A DNA stretch of 64,000 nt from an uncultured Sphingomonadaceae bacterium (GCA_947495985.1 CANMBD010000001.1:1550001-1614000); one strand, 5' to 3'. Positions 8,743-18,029 are shown, counted from the first letter of the stretch. Program-made: numbers and translations. Notes: generated from the letters alone by a model not told the origin.

Positions 8743-8756
8743 TTGACCTAGGTCAA
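8743..8756. promoter_or_regulatory. FNR/CRP-family binding site upstream of ompW
   Basis: The 14-base sequence TTGACCTAGGTCAA is a perfect palindrome and fits the FNR/FnrL consensus TTGAY-N4-RTCAA exactly. It lies in the 332-base gap between ompW and amn, centred about 89 bases before the ompW start codon. That is a usual place for activation from about -40 of a transcript with a short leader. I see no convincing -10 box. The rest of this gap holds only the palindromic repeat near amn. Confidence 0.7.
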
Positions 8757-8959
8757 TCTTCCTGAGCTTTTAGGTTATTTTGCTGTCCTACAGGTAACCT
8801 GCTGTGGCATTGTCGCAGCTGGCTCTTTGACAGTTGAATATATCCTCACAATCCGCATGAGGGGGTGAGACTTGTGTGAACTTTGGAATTTTATTGCACG
8901 ATGAGACAGCCCAAAGGGGCTTGTGAAGTTTGTAAACTTCGTTGGAATTTAGTGGATTA

Positions 8960-8984
8960 CTCCTCTCCCCTTGAGGGAGAGGAG
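8960..8984. repeat. PPLPQGER-type palindromic repeat, possible terminator of amn
   Basis: CTCCTCTCCC, a five-base loop and GGGAGAGGAG form a perfect ten-base stem just after the amn stop codon. Translated on the minus strand it reads NPPLPQGER, the signature of a palindromic repeat scattered through many proteobacterial genomes. There is no clear T-tract, so termination is only possible; membership in the repeat family is likely. Confidence 0.6.
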
Positions 8985-8992
8985 GGTTGTGC

Positions 8993-10450
8993 CTAACGAA
9001 ACAGAGGTTCGCCAAAGCTGCGCAGTTTGCGGCTATGCAAAGTGCCTGCGTCGGCTTCTTGCGCCAACAGGTCAATCGTCCGCAGACCAATGGCCAGATG
9101 CTGCCCGACCCGTTCCTGGTAGAAAGCATCTGCCATACCCGGGAGTTTGATTTCCCCGTGGAGAGGCTTGTCCGACGCACAAAGCAAAGTTCCGTAAGGC
9201 ACACGGTAGCGATAGCCATTGGCCGCCACGGTCGCGGACTCCATGTCGATAGCGATGGCGCGGGACTGGTTCAGACGCTTGGCAATCTGCTCAAAGCGCA
9301 GCTCCCAGTTACGGTCGCCTGTGGTAACGACTGTCCCGGTGCGCAAATGCTGTTTGAGCTGCGACTGGTCAATGCCGGTTTCTTCCTGCACCGCCTTGGT
9401 CAGTGCGAGTTGCACCTCCGCAATAGTTGGCAATGGAATGCTAGGCGGCAAAACATCATCCAGGACATTGTCATCACGCAGATAAGCGTGAGCGAGAACA
9501 TAGTCGCCCAGTCGCTGCGTCCGGCGCAGCGCGCCGCAGTGACCGATCATCAGCCAGACGTGCGGGCGCAGGACAGCCAGATGATCGGTGATCGTTTTAG
9601 CATTGGACGGGCCGACACCCATGTTGACCAAAGTGACACCGGGGCGGCCATCTTTGCGGACAAGATGATAGGCTGGCATTTGCGGCGGCTTGGCAATTGG
9701 CGGACAAGATGGCTTACCATCCGCACCAGTGATACGGTTGCCTGGCTCGACCAGCATTTCCGCTTTGCCAGATTTCACCTCTTCCAGGCCAAATTCGATA
9801 AACTCGTCCACGTAGCGCTGATAGTTGGTGAACAATATGAAGGGTTGGAAATATTCAGGATCGGTCGCGCAATAATGGCGGATACGGTGGAGCGAATAGT
9901 CCACCCGCTCGGCAGTGAAGAGAGACAGCGCGCTGTCGACATGATCCTGGAAAATCTGTCCACCATCGACGATTTCGTCATTAGTCTTGACCAGATTGGG
10001 TGTGTGGAAATGGTTGGGCAACGCATCTTTGCGATCCCGATCGAGCCCGCCAGCAGCATTTTCAATCGCAAAAGCGAGTGGGATTGGTGTGCTGGACAGG
10101 CCGACATGGATTTTCGCGGTAAAGATGCGATTGATCCGCTCTAGCTGATCGAGCAGATAGCGCCGATAGAGTTTCGGCTGACTAATCGTCGTGCTGTAAC
10201 AATTTATGTCGGAAATCCGGCCAGAAGCCAGATTGCTGGTTTCGGTGGCTTGATCGGCTGGAATTTCGACCGAAATCATAGGGTAAACGCCCTGTTCGCG
10301 GTCGCCGTCAGACAAATCGCCTTTGGCATAGCGAGCAAAACGCGCGGTGATCAGATCAATTTGTTCTTGGTAGAGTTTTTCGAGAAGAGCGACGGCCTCT
10401 GCCGGGCTGTCGCATAGCGCCAAGGATTGGCGTGGGGAAGAAGTTGTCAT
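8993..10450 (-). CDS. amn: AMP nucleosidase
   Basis: This 485-residue enzyme splits AMP into adenine and ribose 5-phosphate. The N-terminal AMP-nucleosidase domain (EKLYQEQIDLITARFARYAKG) is followed by a purine-nucleoside-phosphorylase-type domain. In the latter, VNMGVGPSNAKTITDHLAVL, IGHCGALR and IDMESATVAANGYRYRVPYG carry the phosphate and purine contacts. The length matches the family. GGAGA sits five bases before the ATG. It is the last gene of the long minus-strand run that starts near 19.4 kb, after a 57-base gap. A palindromic repeat follows its stop. Confidence 0.95.
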   Translation of the reverse strand: MTTSSPRQSLALCDSPAEAVALLEKLYQEQIDLITARFARYAKGDLSDGDREQGVYPMISVEIPADQATETSNLASGRISDINCYSTTISQPKLYRRYLLDQLERINRIFTAKIHVGLSSTPIPLAFAIENAAGGLDRDRKDALPNHFHTPNLVKTNDEIVDGGQIFQDHVDSALSLFTAERVDYSLHRIRHYCATDPEYFQPFILFTNYQRYVDEFIEFGLEEVKSGKAEMLVEPGNRITGADGKPSCPPIAKPPQMPAYHLVRKDGRPGVTLVNMGVGPSNAKTITDHLAVLRPHVWLMIGHCGALRRTQRLGDYVLAHAYLRDDNVLDDVLPPSIPLPTIAEVQLALTKAVQEETGIDQSQLKQHLRTGTVVTTGDRNWELRFEQIAKRLNQSRAIAIDMESATVAANGYRYRVPYGTLLCASDKPLHGEIKLPGMADAFYQERVGQHLAIGLRTIDLLAQEADAGTLHSRKLRSFGEPLFR

Positions 10451-10506
10451 GTAGTCTCCGTTTACAGTTACAGGCCTGTAGCGGAAAATTGCGGAAAAGG
10501 GAAAAA

Positions 10507-11205
10507 CTAAGTGCGGGAAAGTGCAAGAAATTGGGCGGCAGCCAGGAATTCAGCCTGTTTGATCGCCCGGTTTTGGGTCGCAAGATCATCCTTGCCCCAT
10601 TGCTCTTCCTGCCAAAGTTCTTCGAGATTCATCAGCGGCCAAAGAGCATCCGTGTCATATGCACCTTCGATTAATGCCAAAATTGCAACCAGCGAACCAG
10701 CAAGCCCCACCAGCGAAAGCATGGCGGCAAGCGTAAAATCATCCTGCACATCAACCGCTTCAGACAACCGGGCGATGGTTTGCTCAGACTGCGACTTATG
10801 CATTATGCCGCGGGTCAGAACAAAACTGATATCATAACGGGTCCGTGCCCAATCGAGCAGCGGGTCCCACTTTTCGGCCTGATGATCAGCCAAGGCCTGC
10901 TGGCTATCATCGCCGCGATAATAGAGCATGTCGCTGTCCGAAAAAGCGGCGATGCGTCCAACAATACGCTCCCGTTCGCGGGTGACCTGGTCCAGCGCGC
11001 CCTGAGCCAACGCAGTGAGAGGCATTGTCGCGGGGTCAATCTCTTCGCCTTGTACAGCCCATTCTTCCGCAATCGCTTCGGCCAGTTGCGAAGTGGGAAG
11101 ATGGAGCGGGTTACGCGCCGGGGTTTTAACCGGGCGACCGTCCAGGTGGATTGCAAAACCACCATCGACTGCGACGCTAGCAGCCTGTTTATAGAATTTT
11201 TTCAT
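10507..11205 (-). CDS. ATP12 family chaperone
   Basis: This is a 232-residue homologue of the mitochondrial Atp12 assembly factor for the F1-ATPase alpha subunit, present across alphaproteobacteria. It starts MKKFYKQAASVAVDGGFAI and then has the conserved blocks LDGRPVKTPARNPLHLPT, AIAEEWAVQGEEIDPATMP and SDMLYYRGDD. I chose the ATG at 11205 since the longer frame from 11235 adds only a basic stretch that shadows the upstream gene's end. The start lies within the last codons of that upstream membrane protein, so translation is probably coupled. Confidence 0.9.
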   Translation of the reverse strand: MKKFYKQAASVAVDGGFAIHLDGRPVKTPARNPLHLPTSQLAEAIAEEWAVQGEEIDPATMPLTALAQGALDQVTRERERIVGRIAAFSDSDMLYYRGDDSQQALADHQAEKWDPLLDWARTRYDISFVLTRGIMHKSQSEQTIARLSEAVDVQDDFTLAAMLSLVGLAGSLVAILALIEGAYDTDALWPLMNLEELWQEEQWGKDDLATQNRAIKQAEFLAAAQFLALSRT

Positions 11206-11494
11206 CCGCCGCTTCTTTCTCGGCTTCCTCGGCAACCTGCCGTTTTACGAAAGACCGCACCATCACGAACGGGATCACCCAGGTTTGCGCAAGGCCAATA
11301 ATCACCAGCACATAGCCGACGGCTGCGGGAATGCTGGCGAGCCGCCCCAGCGCAATGGCGATGCCCAACATCAGTATCGCGATGCCAAGCAAGCGAATGA
11401 TACTGACCATGAAATGCAGCGTCTTTGCCTGCTTTTCCTTTTCAGGATCCGCGACATAAATCGGATCGTCATATTTTTCGGGCGGCTTGGTCAT
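11189..11494 (-). CDS. small two-helix membrane protein of unknown function
   Basis: This is a 101-residue protein. It has a charged N-terminus, two hydrophobic helices at about 29-52 and 55-78, and a glutamate/lysine-rich tail. No family is recognised. Its start overlaps the stop of the HAD phosphatase by four bases (ATGA). Its end overlaps the ATP12 chaperone start, so it is certainly expressed with them. Confidence 0.75.
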   Translation of the reverse strand: MTKPPEKYDDPIYVADPEKEKQAKTLHFMVSIIRLLGIAILMLGIAIALGRLASIPAAVGYVLVIIGLAQTWVIPFVMVRSFVKRQVAEEAEKEAADEKIL

Positions 11495-12156
11495 TGGTTC
11501 AGCGTCTCGTATAATTCATCCATGGTCTCGGCCACAATGTGAGCGCCAGCTGTCAGCAATTCATGACTGTCATGATAGCCCCAATCCACACCAATTGGCC
11601 GCACTCCAGCGTTAACACCCATTTCCATGTCGAAGCTGGTATCGCCGATCATAGCTGTGGTTTCCGTTGCAGCGCCGGCTTCGGATATCGCAAGCTCCAC
11701 CATGGCAGGGTGCGGTTTGGAAGGATGCCGGTCGGCGGTCTGTAAGGTTACAAATCGATCCATCAGCCCATGCACTTCCAGAACATGGTTAAGTCCCCGA
11801 TCGGATTTTCCGGTCGCCACGCCCAGCATCCAGCCATCGCTTTCAAGTCTGTCGATCAATCCGATCAGGCCGTCATAAAGCGGTTCCTGTACTGCACCAT
11901 TCTCCCGCATCTTGAAAAAGCCGTCGCGGTAAGACTGGGTGACTGCAGCAACCAAGGCATCTTCCTGATCCGGCAATAGCTGACGCACAGCTTCCTGCAG
12001 GCTCAAACCAACAATTCGGCGCGTCTTGTGATGGTCCGGTGGGGTCAAGCCGTGCGCCAGGAAGGCCTGATCCATCGAAGCACAGATATTCGCCTGGCTA
12101 TCGACCATTGTGCCATCGCAATCGAACAGGGCCAGCTTGTTCATGCCACTGCTCAT
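11491..12156 (-). CDS. HAD-family phosphatase, phosphoglycolate phosphatase-like
   Basis: The 221-residue protein has the haloacid dehalogenase motifs. FDCDGTMVDS near residue 9 holds the nucleophile aspartate. GVATGKS near 113 is motif II, and KPHPAMVELA with GDTSFDMEMGVNAG are motifs III and IV. The alpha-helical cap after motif I fits the Gph/PgmB group; the true substrate cannot be read from sequence. It overlaps both neighbours by four bases (ATGA junctions). An internal start at MNKLALFDCDG, four residues in, is equally possible. Confidence 0.85.
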   Translation of the reverse strand: MSSGMNKLALFDCDGTMVDSQANICASMDQAFLAHGLTPPDHHKTRRIVGLSLQEAVRQLLPDQEDALVAAVTQSYRDGFFKMRENGAVQEPLYDGLIGLIDRLESDGWMLGVATGKSDRGLNHVLEVHGLMDRFVTLQTADRHPSKPHPAMVELAISEAGAATETTAMIGDTSFDMEMGVNAGVRPIGVDWGYHDSHELLTAGAHIVAETMDELYETLNQ

Positions 12157-12788
12157 TTTGGACTAAACTCCCGCATCATATGTGCAACAGCCCGGCGACC
12201 CAGAGCGTCCAGCGCATCGGCGGCATTATCGCGGGCCACAACAGGTTTATTCTGGCTGAATTTCGCCGTCGGGCGCCAAGCTACGATTTCCATTTCGAAA
12301 CCGATAATCGCATCAACCATTTTGTTAAATTTACTCTCGTCCATTTTGTCGCGGTGCCATGGCTTCTTGGGTGCCAGTTTTGCCTCATTCTGCTCGGCGA
12401 GATCATCCAACAGAGCCACAAGGCCCTCCCGCTCCATCTCGCGAACCGAGCCTTCCAATTCCAACGATAGGTAATTCCAGGTCGGAACCTGATCATCCAC
12501 GCCGTACCAGTCAGGACTGATATAAGCATCCGGCCCATTGATAACGCATAAAGCGGTCATTCCCGACAGGTGCTTGGTCAAGGCATTGCCGCGTGAGAGA
12601 TGGAATTGCAGTGCGCCGTCGCCGGTTGAAAAAACCGGCACATGGGCCACGCGCGGTCCATCCGGTGTGGTTGCGAAAATCATGCCGAAGCCGATTTGGG
12701 CAATCAGCGCCTCGAGCGCGGCCCGTTCGTCGGCGTCATTATGGTCATTACCCGATTTGGGCCATCGAAACGCGGGATCTGGATGCAT
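12153..12788 (-). CDS. PaiB-like FMN-binding protein (putative negative regulator)
   Basis: This 211-residue protein starts MHPDPAFRW. It contains the PaiB/FMN-binding split-barrel blocks GFGMIFATTPDGPRVAHVPV, LQFHLSRGNALTKHL and YISPDWYG. The tryptophan-rich segment VPTWNYLSLELEG and the KMVDAIIGFEMEI block follow. In Bacillus, PaiB is a repressor of sporulation and protease genes; in proteobacteria the role is unknown and may be enzymatic. Its ATG overlaps the upstream pseudouridine synthase stop by one base (TAATG), and its stop overlaps the HAD gene by four. Confidence 0.85.
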   Translation of the reverse strand: MHPDPAFRWPKSGNDHNDADERAALEALIAQIGFGMIFATTPDGPRVAHVPVFSTGDGALQFHLSRGNALTKHLSGMTALCVINGPDAYISPDWYGVDDQVPTWNYLSLELEGSVREMEREGLVALLDDLAEQNEAKLAPKKPWHRDKMDESKFNKMVDAIIGFEMEIVAWRPTAKFSQNKPVVARDNAADALDALGRRAVAHMMREFSPK

Positions 12789-14071
12789 TAACGGCCCTTT
12801 TGTTTGACTTTGGCCTTGTGCGGCATGTTTTTCTTATGTGTGGCTTTGCCGGCGTTGGGACGGGCTCGTTTGCTAGGTTTTCCGGCTTTCGTCGGCTTGC
12901 CATCCGTCTCGCCTCGCCCGCGCCGTTCGCCGCGTTTATCCTTACGGATCTGCTTCGCATGGGCGCGGCCCTGTTTTTTGCGTACGGCCTTACCGCCCGG
13001 TTTCTTCTCCTCTAGCGGCAAGTCGCCCAGGCTGAGATCAAGGCCTAGTCCCTCAATCGTCTCGGCAAAATGAGGTGGCAGATCCGCTTTCACATCCAGC
13101 TTGTGGCCATCGGGATGATCAATCCGCAGGCGCCGTGCATGCAAGTGCATTTTCCGGCTAATCGAACCGGTAAGAAACGCGTCTTTCCCGCCATATTTTC
13201 CGTCTCCCAATATCGGGTGACCAATGGCCGCCATGTGGACGCGCAGCTGATGGGTGCGCCCGGTAAAGGGCTGCAACTCAACCCAGCAGGCACGATTGCC
13301 GGCCCGTTCGATGATCCGGTAACGCGACTTTGCTGCTTGACCGTTTTCTTCATCGACATGCATTTTTTCACCGCCGGAACCCGGTTGCTTGGACAGCGGC
13401 AAGTCGATCATGCCATCGGCAATCTCCGGCACACCCATGACAATTGCCCAATAGACCTTGCGCGCCGTACGGCCGGAAAATCGTTTGGAGAAAAAGGAAG
13501 CAGCACCGGGCGAGCGCGCCAACAGGATCGCACCGCTGGTATCCTTGTCGAGCCGGTGGACCAGCTTGGGCCGGCCCTTTGCATCATATGTGAGCGCATC
13601 GAGCAGCCCGTCCAGATGGGTTGTTGTCTTACTACCACCTTGTGTTGCCAGTCCGGGTGGCTTGTTGACCACAATCGCGGCCTTGTCTTTGTGAATAACC
13701 AGCTCTTGCGCAAAATCTATCTGGTCCGGCGACAACTCTGTCCGCTGCTTGGCAACTCGGCCTGGTCGTTCAATTTCAGCAGGCGGGACACGGATGACCT
13801 GACCTTCATTAATCCGGTCGCCCGGACTGACCCGCTTGCCATCCAGTCGCAATTGACCGGTCCGCGACCAGCGTGACACGACATTGAACGGCACATCTTC
13901 CATATGGCGTTTGAACCAACGGTCGAGACGGATATCATCATCATCGGCGGACACGGTAAACTGACGCACATCCAGTACTTTGAGCGCCTGCTTCTGGTCC
14001 TTGAGTTTACCCTGACCTTTGGGCTTTTCCTCTTCGGAGCCGCTGTCGGCAGTGGGATCAAAACCGCTCAT
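12788..14071 (-). CDS. RluA-family rRNA pseudouridine synthase
   Basis: The protein is 427 residues from the ATG at 14071. After a charged N-terminus comes an S4 RNA-binding domain (DDIRLDRWFKRHMEDVPFNV, then GQLRLDGKRVSPGDRI). The catalytic block is VHRLDKDTSGAILLAR with the active aspartate, and the C-terminal core includes GRTHQLRVHMAAIGHPILGD. This is the RluC/RluA layout for 23S rRNA uridines. The last 65 or so residues form an unusually long lysine/arginine tail (KKQGRAHAKQIRKDK and onward). I chose this start because it overlaps the crcB stop by four bases. The longer frame from 14161 reads through crcB. Confidence 0.9.
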   Translation of the reverse strand: MSGFDPTADSGSEEEKPKGQGKLKDQKQALKVLDVRQFTVSADDDDIRLDRWFKRHMEDVPFNVVSRWSRTGQLRLDGKRVSPGDRINEGQVIRVPPAEIERPGRVAKQRTELSPDQIDFAQELVIHKDKAAIVVNKPPGLATQGGSKTTTHLDGLLDALTYDAKGRPKLVHRLDKDTSGAILLARSPGAASFFSKRFSGRTARKVYWAIVMGVPEIADGMIDLPLSKQPGSGGEKMHVDEENGQAAKSRYRIIERAGNRACWVELQPFTGRTHQLRVHMAAIGHPILGDGKYGGKDAFLTGSISRKMHLHARRLRIDHPDGHKLDVKADLPPHFAETIEGLGLDLSLGDLPLEEKKPGGKAVRKKQGRAHAKQIRKDKRGERRGRGETDGKPTKAGKPSKRARPNAGKATHKKNMPHKAKVKQKGR

Positions 14072-14445
14072 GCCATTGCCCTCACGGCCATAAGTCCCGC
14101 AAAAAGCGCAAGCACCGATCCGGCCACGGATAGCAATGCATAGCCCAGAGCAATGCCCCAATTTCCGCGCTCAATCATATTTAAAACTTCCAAACTAAAA
14201 GCCGAAAAGGTCGTAAAACCACCCAGCAAACCGACACCGAGCAGCAACCGCCACGGTTCATCGACAAAATCACTGCGCGCCAGCACTCCAGCCAGCACAC
14301 CCATTAACAACCCGCCCAATAGATTGGCGATCAACGTGCCATAAGGCAGACCCGTTCCACCCCAATGAAAAACCAGTCGCCCCAGATTATAGCGCGCGGC
14401 CGCGCCGACCGCGCCGCCAGCCATGACAAGAAGGGTTGCGTTCAT
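14068..14445 (-). CDS. crcB: fluoride channel CrcB/Fluc
   Basis: This is a 125-residue four-helix protein matching the Fluc fluoride exporter. It has GGAVGAAARYNLGRLV at the start, a TLIANLLGGLLMGV helix with the pore asparagine, and the phenylalanine-box region GFTTFSAFSLEVLNM. The ATG at 14445 follows the RHH gene by ten bases. An upstream in-frame start at 14490 would overlap that gene and is not needed. No fluoride riboswitch is visible, as the gene sits inside an operon. Confidence 0.92.
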   Translation of the reverse strand: MNATLLVMAGGAVGAAARYNLGRLVFHWGGTGLPYGTLIANLLGGLLMGVLAGVLARSDFVDEPWRLLLGVGLLGGFTTFSAFSLEVLNMIERGNWGIALGYALLSVAGSVLALFAGLMAVRAMA

Positions 14446-14455
14446 GCTGGCAGCC

Positions 14456-14719
14456 TTAGTCGGCTTGGACAGAATTTCCAAGCAGATCATGCGTCAACCA
14501 CAAGCGGATTGCTGTCGCCAGCCCCGGTGGCTCGTCCACATCCAGCCGTTGCACATCAATTTGCGCGACCAAAGCATTAATGGGCAGCGCCCGTTTTTCC
14601 GATGCCGAGCGGAGCAGCTCCCAGAACAGAGGCTCCAGGGTGATTGATGTCTGGTGCCCCGCAATTGTGATGCTGCGCTTCACCGGCGGATGAAAAATGT
14701 CATCCGGTTCTAAATCCAT
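14456..14719 (-). CDS. ribbon-helix-helix domain protein
   Basis: This 87-residue protein contains SITIAGHQTSITLEPLFWEL followed by a two-helix segment and INALVAQID. This matches the alphaproteobacterial RHH_4-type predicted DNA-binding family. It starts inside the last codons of hemH (ten-base overlap) and precedes crcB by ten bases. A DNA target cannot be predicted. Confidence 0.82.
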   Translation of the reverse strand: MDLEPDDIFHPPVKRSITIAGHQTSITLEPLFWELLRSASEKRALPINALVAQIDVQRLDVDEPPGLATAIRLWLTHDLLGNSVQAD

Positions 14720-15726
14720 CCGGCCAATTCTCGGCGCATCAGCGTATCGAGCAGATCAATGCCAATAGCGCTGTCGTTGAGACAAGGGATATAGGCAAAA
14801 CGCTCACCACCAGCTTCCTCAAAACCTTCCTTGCCGCGGATCGCCAGTTCTTCGCATGTTTCCAGACAGTCACTGGAGAAACCGGGCGCGAAAATCGCAA
14901 CCTTTTTCTTACCCGCTTTTGCAAGCTCCTCGAGCGTCAGGTCCGTGGCAGGCTCTAACCATTTTGCCGGACCAAAGCGCGACTGGAAAGCGATGGTCAG
15001 TTCGCGCCCCATGGCTTCGGACAGCAAGCGCGCTGTTTTCTGACAGTGACAATGATAGGGGTCGCCCAATTCCAATGTCCGCTTCGGCATGCCGTGAAAA
15101 CTTGCAATTACCGCATCCGGTTCAAAATCGAGCGCAGCCAAGCCAGCTTCTACGCTGGATTTTAAAGCTGCAATATAAGCGGGATCATCATGATATGGTG
15201 GCAGTGTGCGGATAGCCGGATGCCAGCGCATCGATTTGACCACATCAAACACCGCATCATGCACACTGGCCGTCGTTGCTCCGCTATATTGCGGATAGAG
15301 CGGAGCTATAAGGATGCGATCACAGCCTGCATCCTTCATTGCCTGCAACCGACTTGCAATACCGGGATTGCCATAACGCATGGCCCAATCAACATGGACA
15401 TCACCACCATATTTCGCAGCCAGCGCCTCTGCTTGACGCCGTGTATATACGGCAAGCGGCGATCCTTCATCCGTCCAAACCAGACCGTAAGCATGGGCCG
15501 ATTTCTTGGGCCGGGTGTTCAATATGATCCCGCGCAATATCGGCTGCCAGAGGATATCTGGTATCTCGACCACGCGCTTGTCTGATAGAAATTCTTTCAG
15601 ATAGCGTTTAACTGCCTTTTTGTCTGGCGCATCAGGGGTTCCGAGATTGACCAGCAACAGACCAACTTTTCCGGTGGCAACCGGTGGATGCCCCTCAGGC
15701 AAGTTATCAAGAATCTGCATGGTCAT
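14710..15726 (-). CDS. hemH: ferrochelatase
   Basis: This 338-residue enzyme inserts ferrous iron into protoporphyrin IX, the last step of haem synthesis. Recognisable blocks are KVGLLLVNLGTPDAPDKKAV, RYGNPGIASRL, LIAPLYPQYSGATTAS, IASFHGMPKRTLELGDPYHC (with the metal-site histidine) and FQSRFGPAKWLEPATDLTL. The ending APGFSSDCLETCEEL is also typical. The start overlaps the upstream molybdopterin gene by four bases. Haem supply fits the cytochrome-rich locus nearby, although the two are not co-transcribed. Confidence 0.96.
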   Translation of the reverse strand: MTMQILDNLPEGHPPVATGKVGLLLVNLGTPDAPDKKAVKRYLKEFLSDKRVVEIPDILWQPILRGIILNTRPKKSAHAYGLVWTDEGSPLAVYTRRQAEALAAKYGGDVHVDWAMRYGNPGIASRLQAMKDAGCDRILIAPLYPQYSGATTASVHDAVFDVVKSMRWHPAIRTLPPYHDDPAYIAALKSSVEAGLAALDFEPDAVIASFHGMPKRTLELGDPYHCHCQKTARLLSEAMGRELTIAFQSRFGPAKWLEPATDLTLEELAKAGKKKVAIFAPGFSSDCLETCEELAIRGKEGFEEAGGERFAYIPCLNDSAIGIDLLDTLMRRELAGWI

Positions 15727-18029
15727 GATGCCTCTGAAAAAAGCGGTAGCTGGCGAAAACGAACACCGGTTGCAGAAAATAGCGCGTTGGCAATGGCAGG
15801 AGCCACAGCCGGCACACCGATTTCCTCGACGCCTACCGGCACGTCTTCGCTGCGAATAAATTCAACCTGTATGGACGGAACTTCCGATAATCTTGGTAAC
15901 GCCAGATCGCTCAATCGCCGGGCGCTGGCAATACCGCGATTAAAACGGGTTGACGATCCCAAAGCCATGGCAAGGCCGTAAACAATGCCGCCTTCAATCT
16001 GTTGCCTTGCGATTTCAGGGTGAATGATCCGACCCACATCGACTGTGGCAGAAATCCGGCTGACCCGCAGTCCACCTTCCCCGCGACTGGCACTGACAAT
16101 GACTGCAATATGGCCGCCACGCATAGAATGACAGGCAAGGCCCATGCCACTGCCATCCAGCCCGCCGTCCCAGCCGGCCATAGCGGCCACCCCGGTCAGA
16201 CAGCGCGCTAGGCGAGGCCGATCCGTCATCATCGGCATCCGGTATGACAATGGCTCGATTCCTGCTTTTGATGCCAGTTCGTCGATGAAGGATTCAACGA
16301 AAAAAGCATTGTAGCTATGGGCATTGCTACGCCAGTTACCGGTTGGTGCGCCAATATAGGTCGGGTGATGGTCGAGCGAGAAATTGGCGATATTATATTG
16401 CACATCCGCCCCTTCGACCGCTTTTACATCCGCCTCATTGATCGAGGCGCGCATTGCGGCAATATCATCCATGCCGCGCACGATACGTTTGCTTTGTTCC
16501 CTCGCTGACGCCGGAGCCGCAACCTTGACCTGCAAGGCTTGTATGCGTCCCGCTTTATCGGTCGCCGCGTCAAGCCGGGCATAGGCGGGTGCACGATAGT
16601 GATCGTGCATCATTTCTTCTGCGCGCGACCACATCAGCTGCACCGGGCGACCCATTTTTTCTGCTATAATAGCCACTTGTGCCGCAATTTTACTGTCAAG
16701 GTTGCGGCCGAATGAGCCGCCCGCCAGCATTGGATAAAGCGTTACGCGGTCTGTAGCGATGCCGATCGCCTTGGCAGCGGCCTGCACAGCCGAGGCAGGT
16801 GCCTGTGTCGCCAGCCAGAGCTCCAGCCGACCATCTTTATAGTCAGCCGCTGCCGTGCGCGTCTCAATCGGCGCGTGCACCGCCGCATCAGCCTGATAAC
16901 GGGAACGTACCGTCTTATATTCATCAAAAGCCTGCTGTGTCTCCCCGCGACTTGCAAACCGGACGCCCGGCCCATCTTCCAAAGCCTCTTCCAAAGCGAC
17001 ATCCATTTTGTCGCTGTCTGGCAGCAGTCCGGTTGTTTCAAACATCGGGCTCATTTTGTCGAGCGCGTCATTGGCAGCCCACCAGTTTGTTGCAACGGCG
17101 GCAATCCATTGATCATGTTCCACCACATCAACCAGACCGATGATCTTGTCGGCCCCCTCACGGTTAAACGACTTGAGGCGCGTCGCTCCAATGGGCCCCT
17201 GACGGATGGAGGCAAAGACCATATCGGGCAGTCTCACATCACCCGCAAAATTGGCCGAACCATCAAGTTTTGCCGGCAAATCAAGTCGAGGGATATCTTG
17301 ACCGACCAGATTGTTGACCGGATCGGAACGCAGCGGTACCGGATCAGGCAAATCCTGTTTGAGCGCGCTGGCGATCAGTTCGCCAAAGCGCATCTTATTA
17401 TCACCATTGGAGATAAATCCATTTTCAGCGATACAGGTTTCCCATTCGACATCCCATTTTTCCGCCGCCGCCTTGCTGAGCAAAATGCGCGCCGCTGCAC
17501 CGGCTTCGCGAAAACTGTCGGAATAAGCAGGAACCGAGGAGGAATCAGCCGTTACAATGAAATCATTGCGGGTCGCGATATTTTTGGCGGCCCAGCTTGC
17601 CGCTTCTTCCTCAGTTAACTTGGCAGCTCCAGGCGGGAGTAATGTCTCGGCCCATTGCTGAGCCAGGAAGTTGTTGGCGTATAACGGGTTGATCGGCGCC
17701 GGTTCGACGGCGATCGTCCGCCAGTCAGCACCCAGTTCATCGGCCAAAATTTGCGGCAAAACCGTGTAGACGCCCTGCCCCATTTCACTTTGAGGTACGA
17801 CAACAGTGATTTGCCCCTCTTTCGAAATTTTGAGGTAAGCGCCAAAGATTTCTTCATTCTCGGCGGCGCTAATATTGGGCTCATAAGCACGTGGCCAGAT
17901 GGCCCAGGCGACTATCAGCCCGGCCGCTGTTCCCCCACCGATCAGGAAATTGCGACGCGTAAACACCGCACCGCGCTTTTCCCCTTCGTTCGATTCTGTC
18001 CCTGGTTCCTGCTTAACCGCCATCGCCAC
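15723..18029 (-). CDS. orphan molybdopterin-binding oxidoreductase subunit (isoquinoline 1-oxidoreductase beta type)
   Basis: The 768-residue protein begins with a twin-arginine export signal ([15 protein letters not shown]). It then shows the xanthine-dehydrogenase-family large-subunit layout of the periplasmic IorB/membrane aldehyde dehydrogenase group. [20 protein letters not shown] lies near residue 80 and [20 protein letters not shown] holds the cofactor loop. VGEIGVPA-like [18 protein letters not shown] is near the C-terminus. The partner [2Fe-2S] subunit normally encoded next to it is absent on both sides. It starts inside the CoA-binding gene (17-base overlap) and ends overlapping hemH by four. 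The substrate is unknown. Confidence 0.88.
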   Translation of the reverse strand: MAMAVKQEPGTESNEGEKRGAVFTRRNFLIGGGTAAGLIVAWAIWPRAYEPNISAAENEEIFGAYLKISKEGQITVVVPQSEMGQGVYTVLPQILADELGADWRTIAVEPAPINPLYANNFLAQQWAETLLPPGAAKLTEEEAASWAAKNIATRNDFIVTADSSSVPAYSDSFREAGAAARILLSKAAAEKWDVEWETCIAENGFISNGDNKMRFGELIASALKQDLPDPVPLRSDPVNNLVGQDIPRLDLPAKLDGSANFAGDVRLPDMVFASIRQGPIGATRLKSFNREGADKIIGLVDVVEHDQWIAAVATNWWAANDALDKMSPMFETTGLLPDSDKMDVALEEALEDGPGVRFASRGETQQAFDEYKTVRSRYQADAAVHAPIETRTAAADYKDGRLELWLATQAPASAVQAAAKAIGIATDRVTLYPMLAGGSFGRNLDSKIAAQVAIIAEKMGRPVQLMWSRAEEMMHDHYRAPAYARLDAATDKAGRIQALQVKVAAPASAREQSKRIVRGMDDIAAMRASINEADVKAVEGADVQYNIANFSLDHHPTYIGAPTGNWRSNAHSYNAFFVESFIDELASKAGIEPLSYRMPMMTDRPRLARCLTGVAAMAGWDGGLDGSGMGLACHSMRGGHIAVIVSASRGEGGLRVSRISATVDVGRIIHPEIARQQIEGGIVYGLAMALGSSTRFNRGIASARRLSDLALPRLSEVPSIQVEFIRSEDVPVGVEEIGVPAVAPAIANALFSATGVRFRQLPLFSEAS

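Noticed and set aside
8788-9219. 143-residue frame over the amn end
   Set aside because: It is a shadow of amn plus the palindromic repeat, whose translation produced PPLPQGER.
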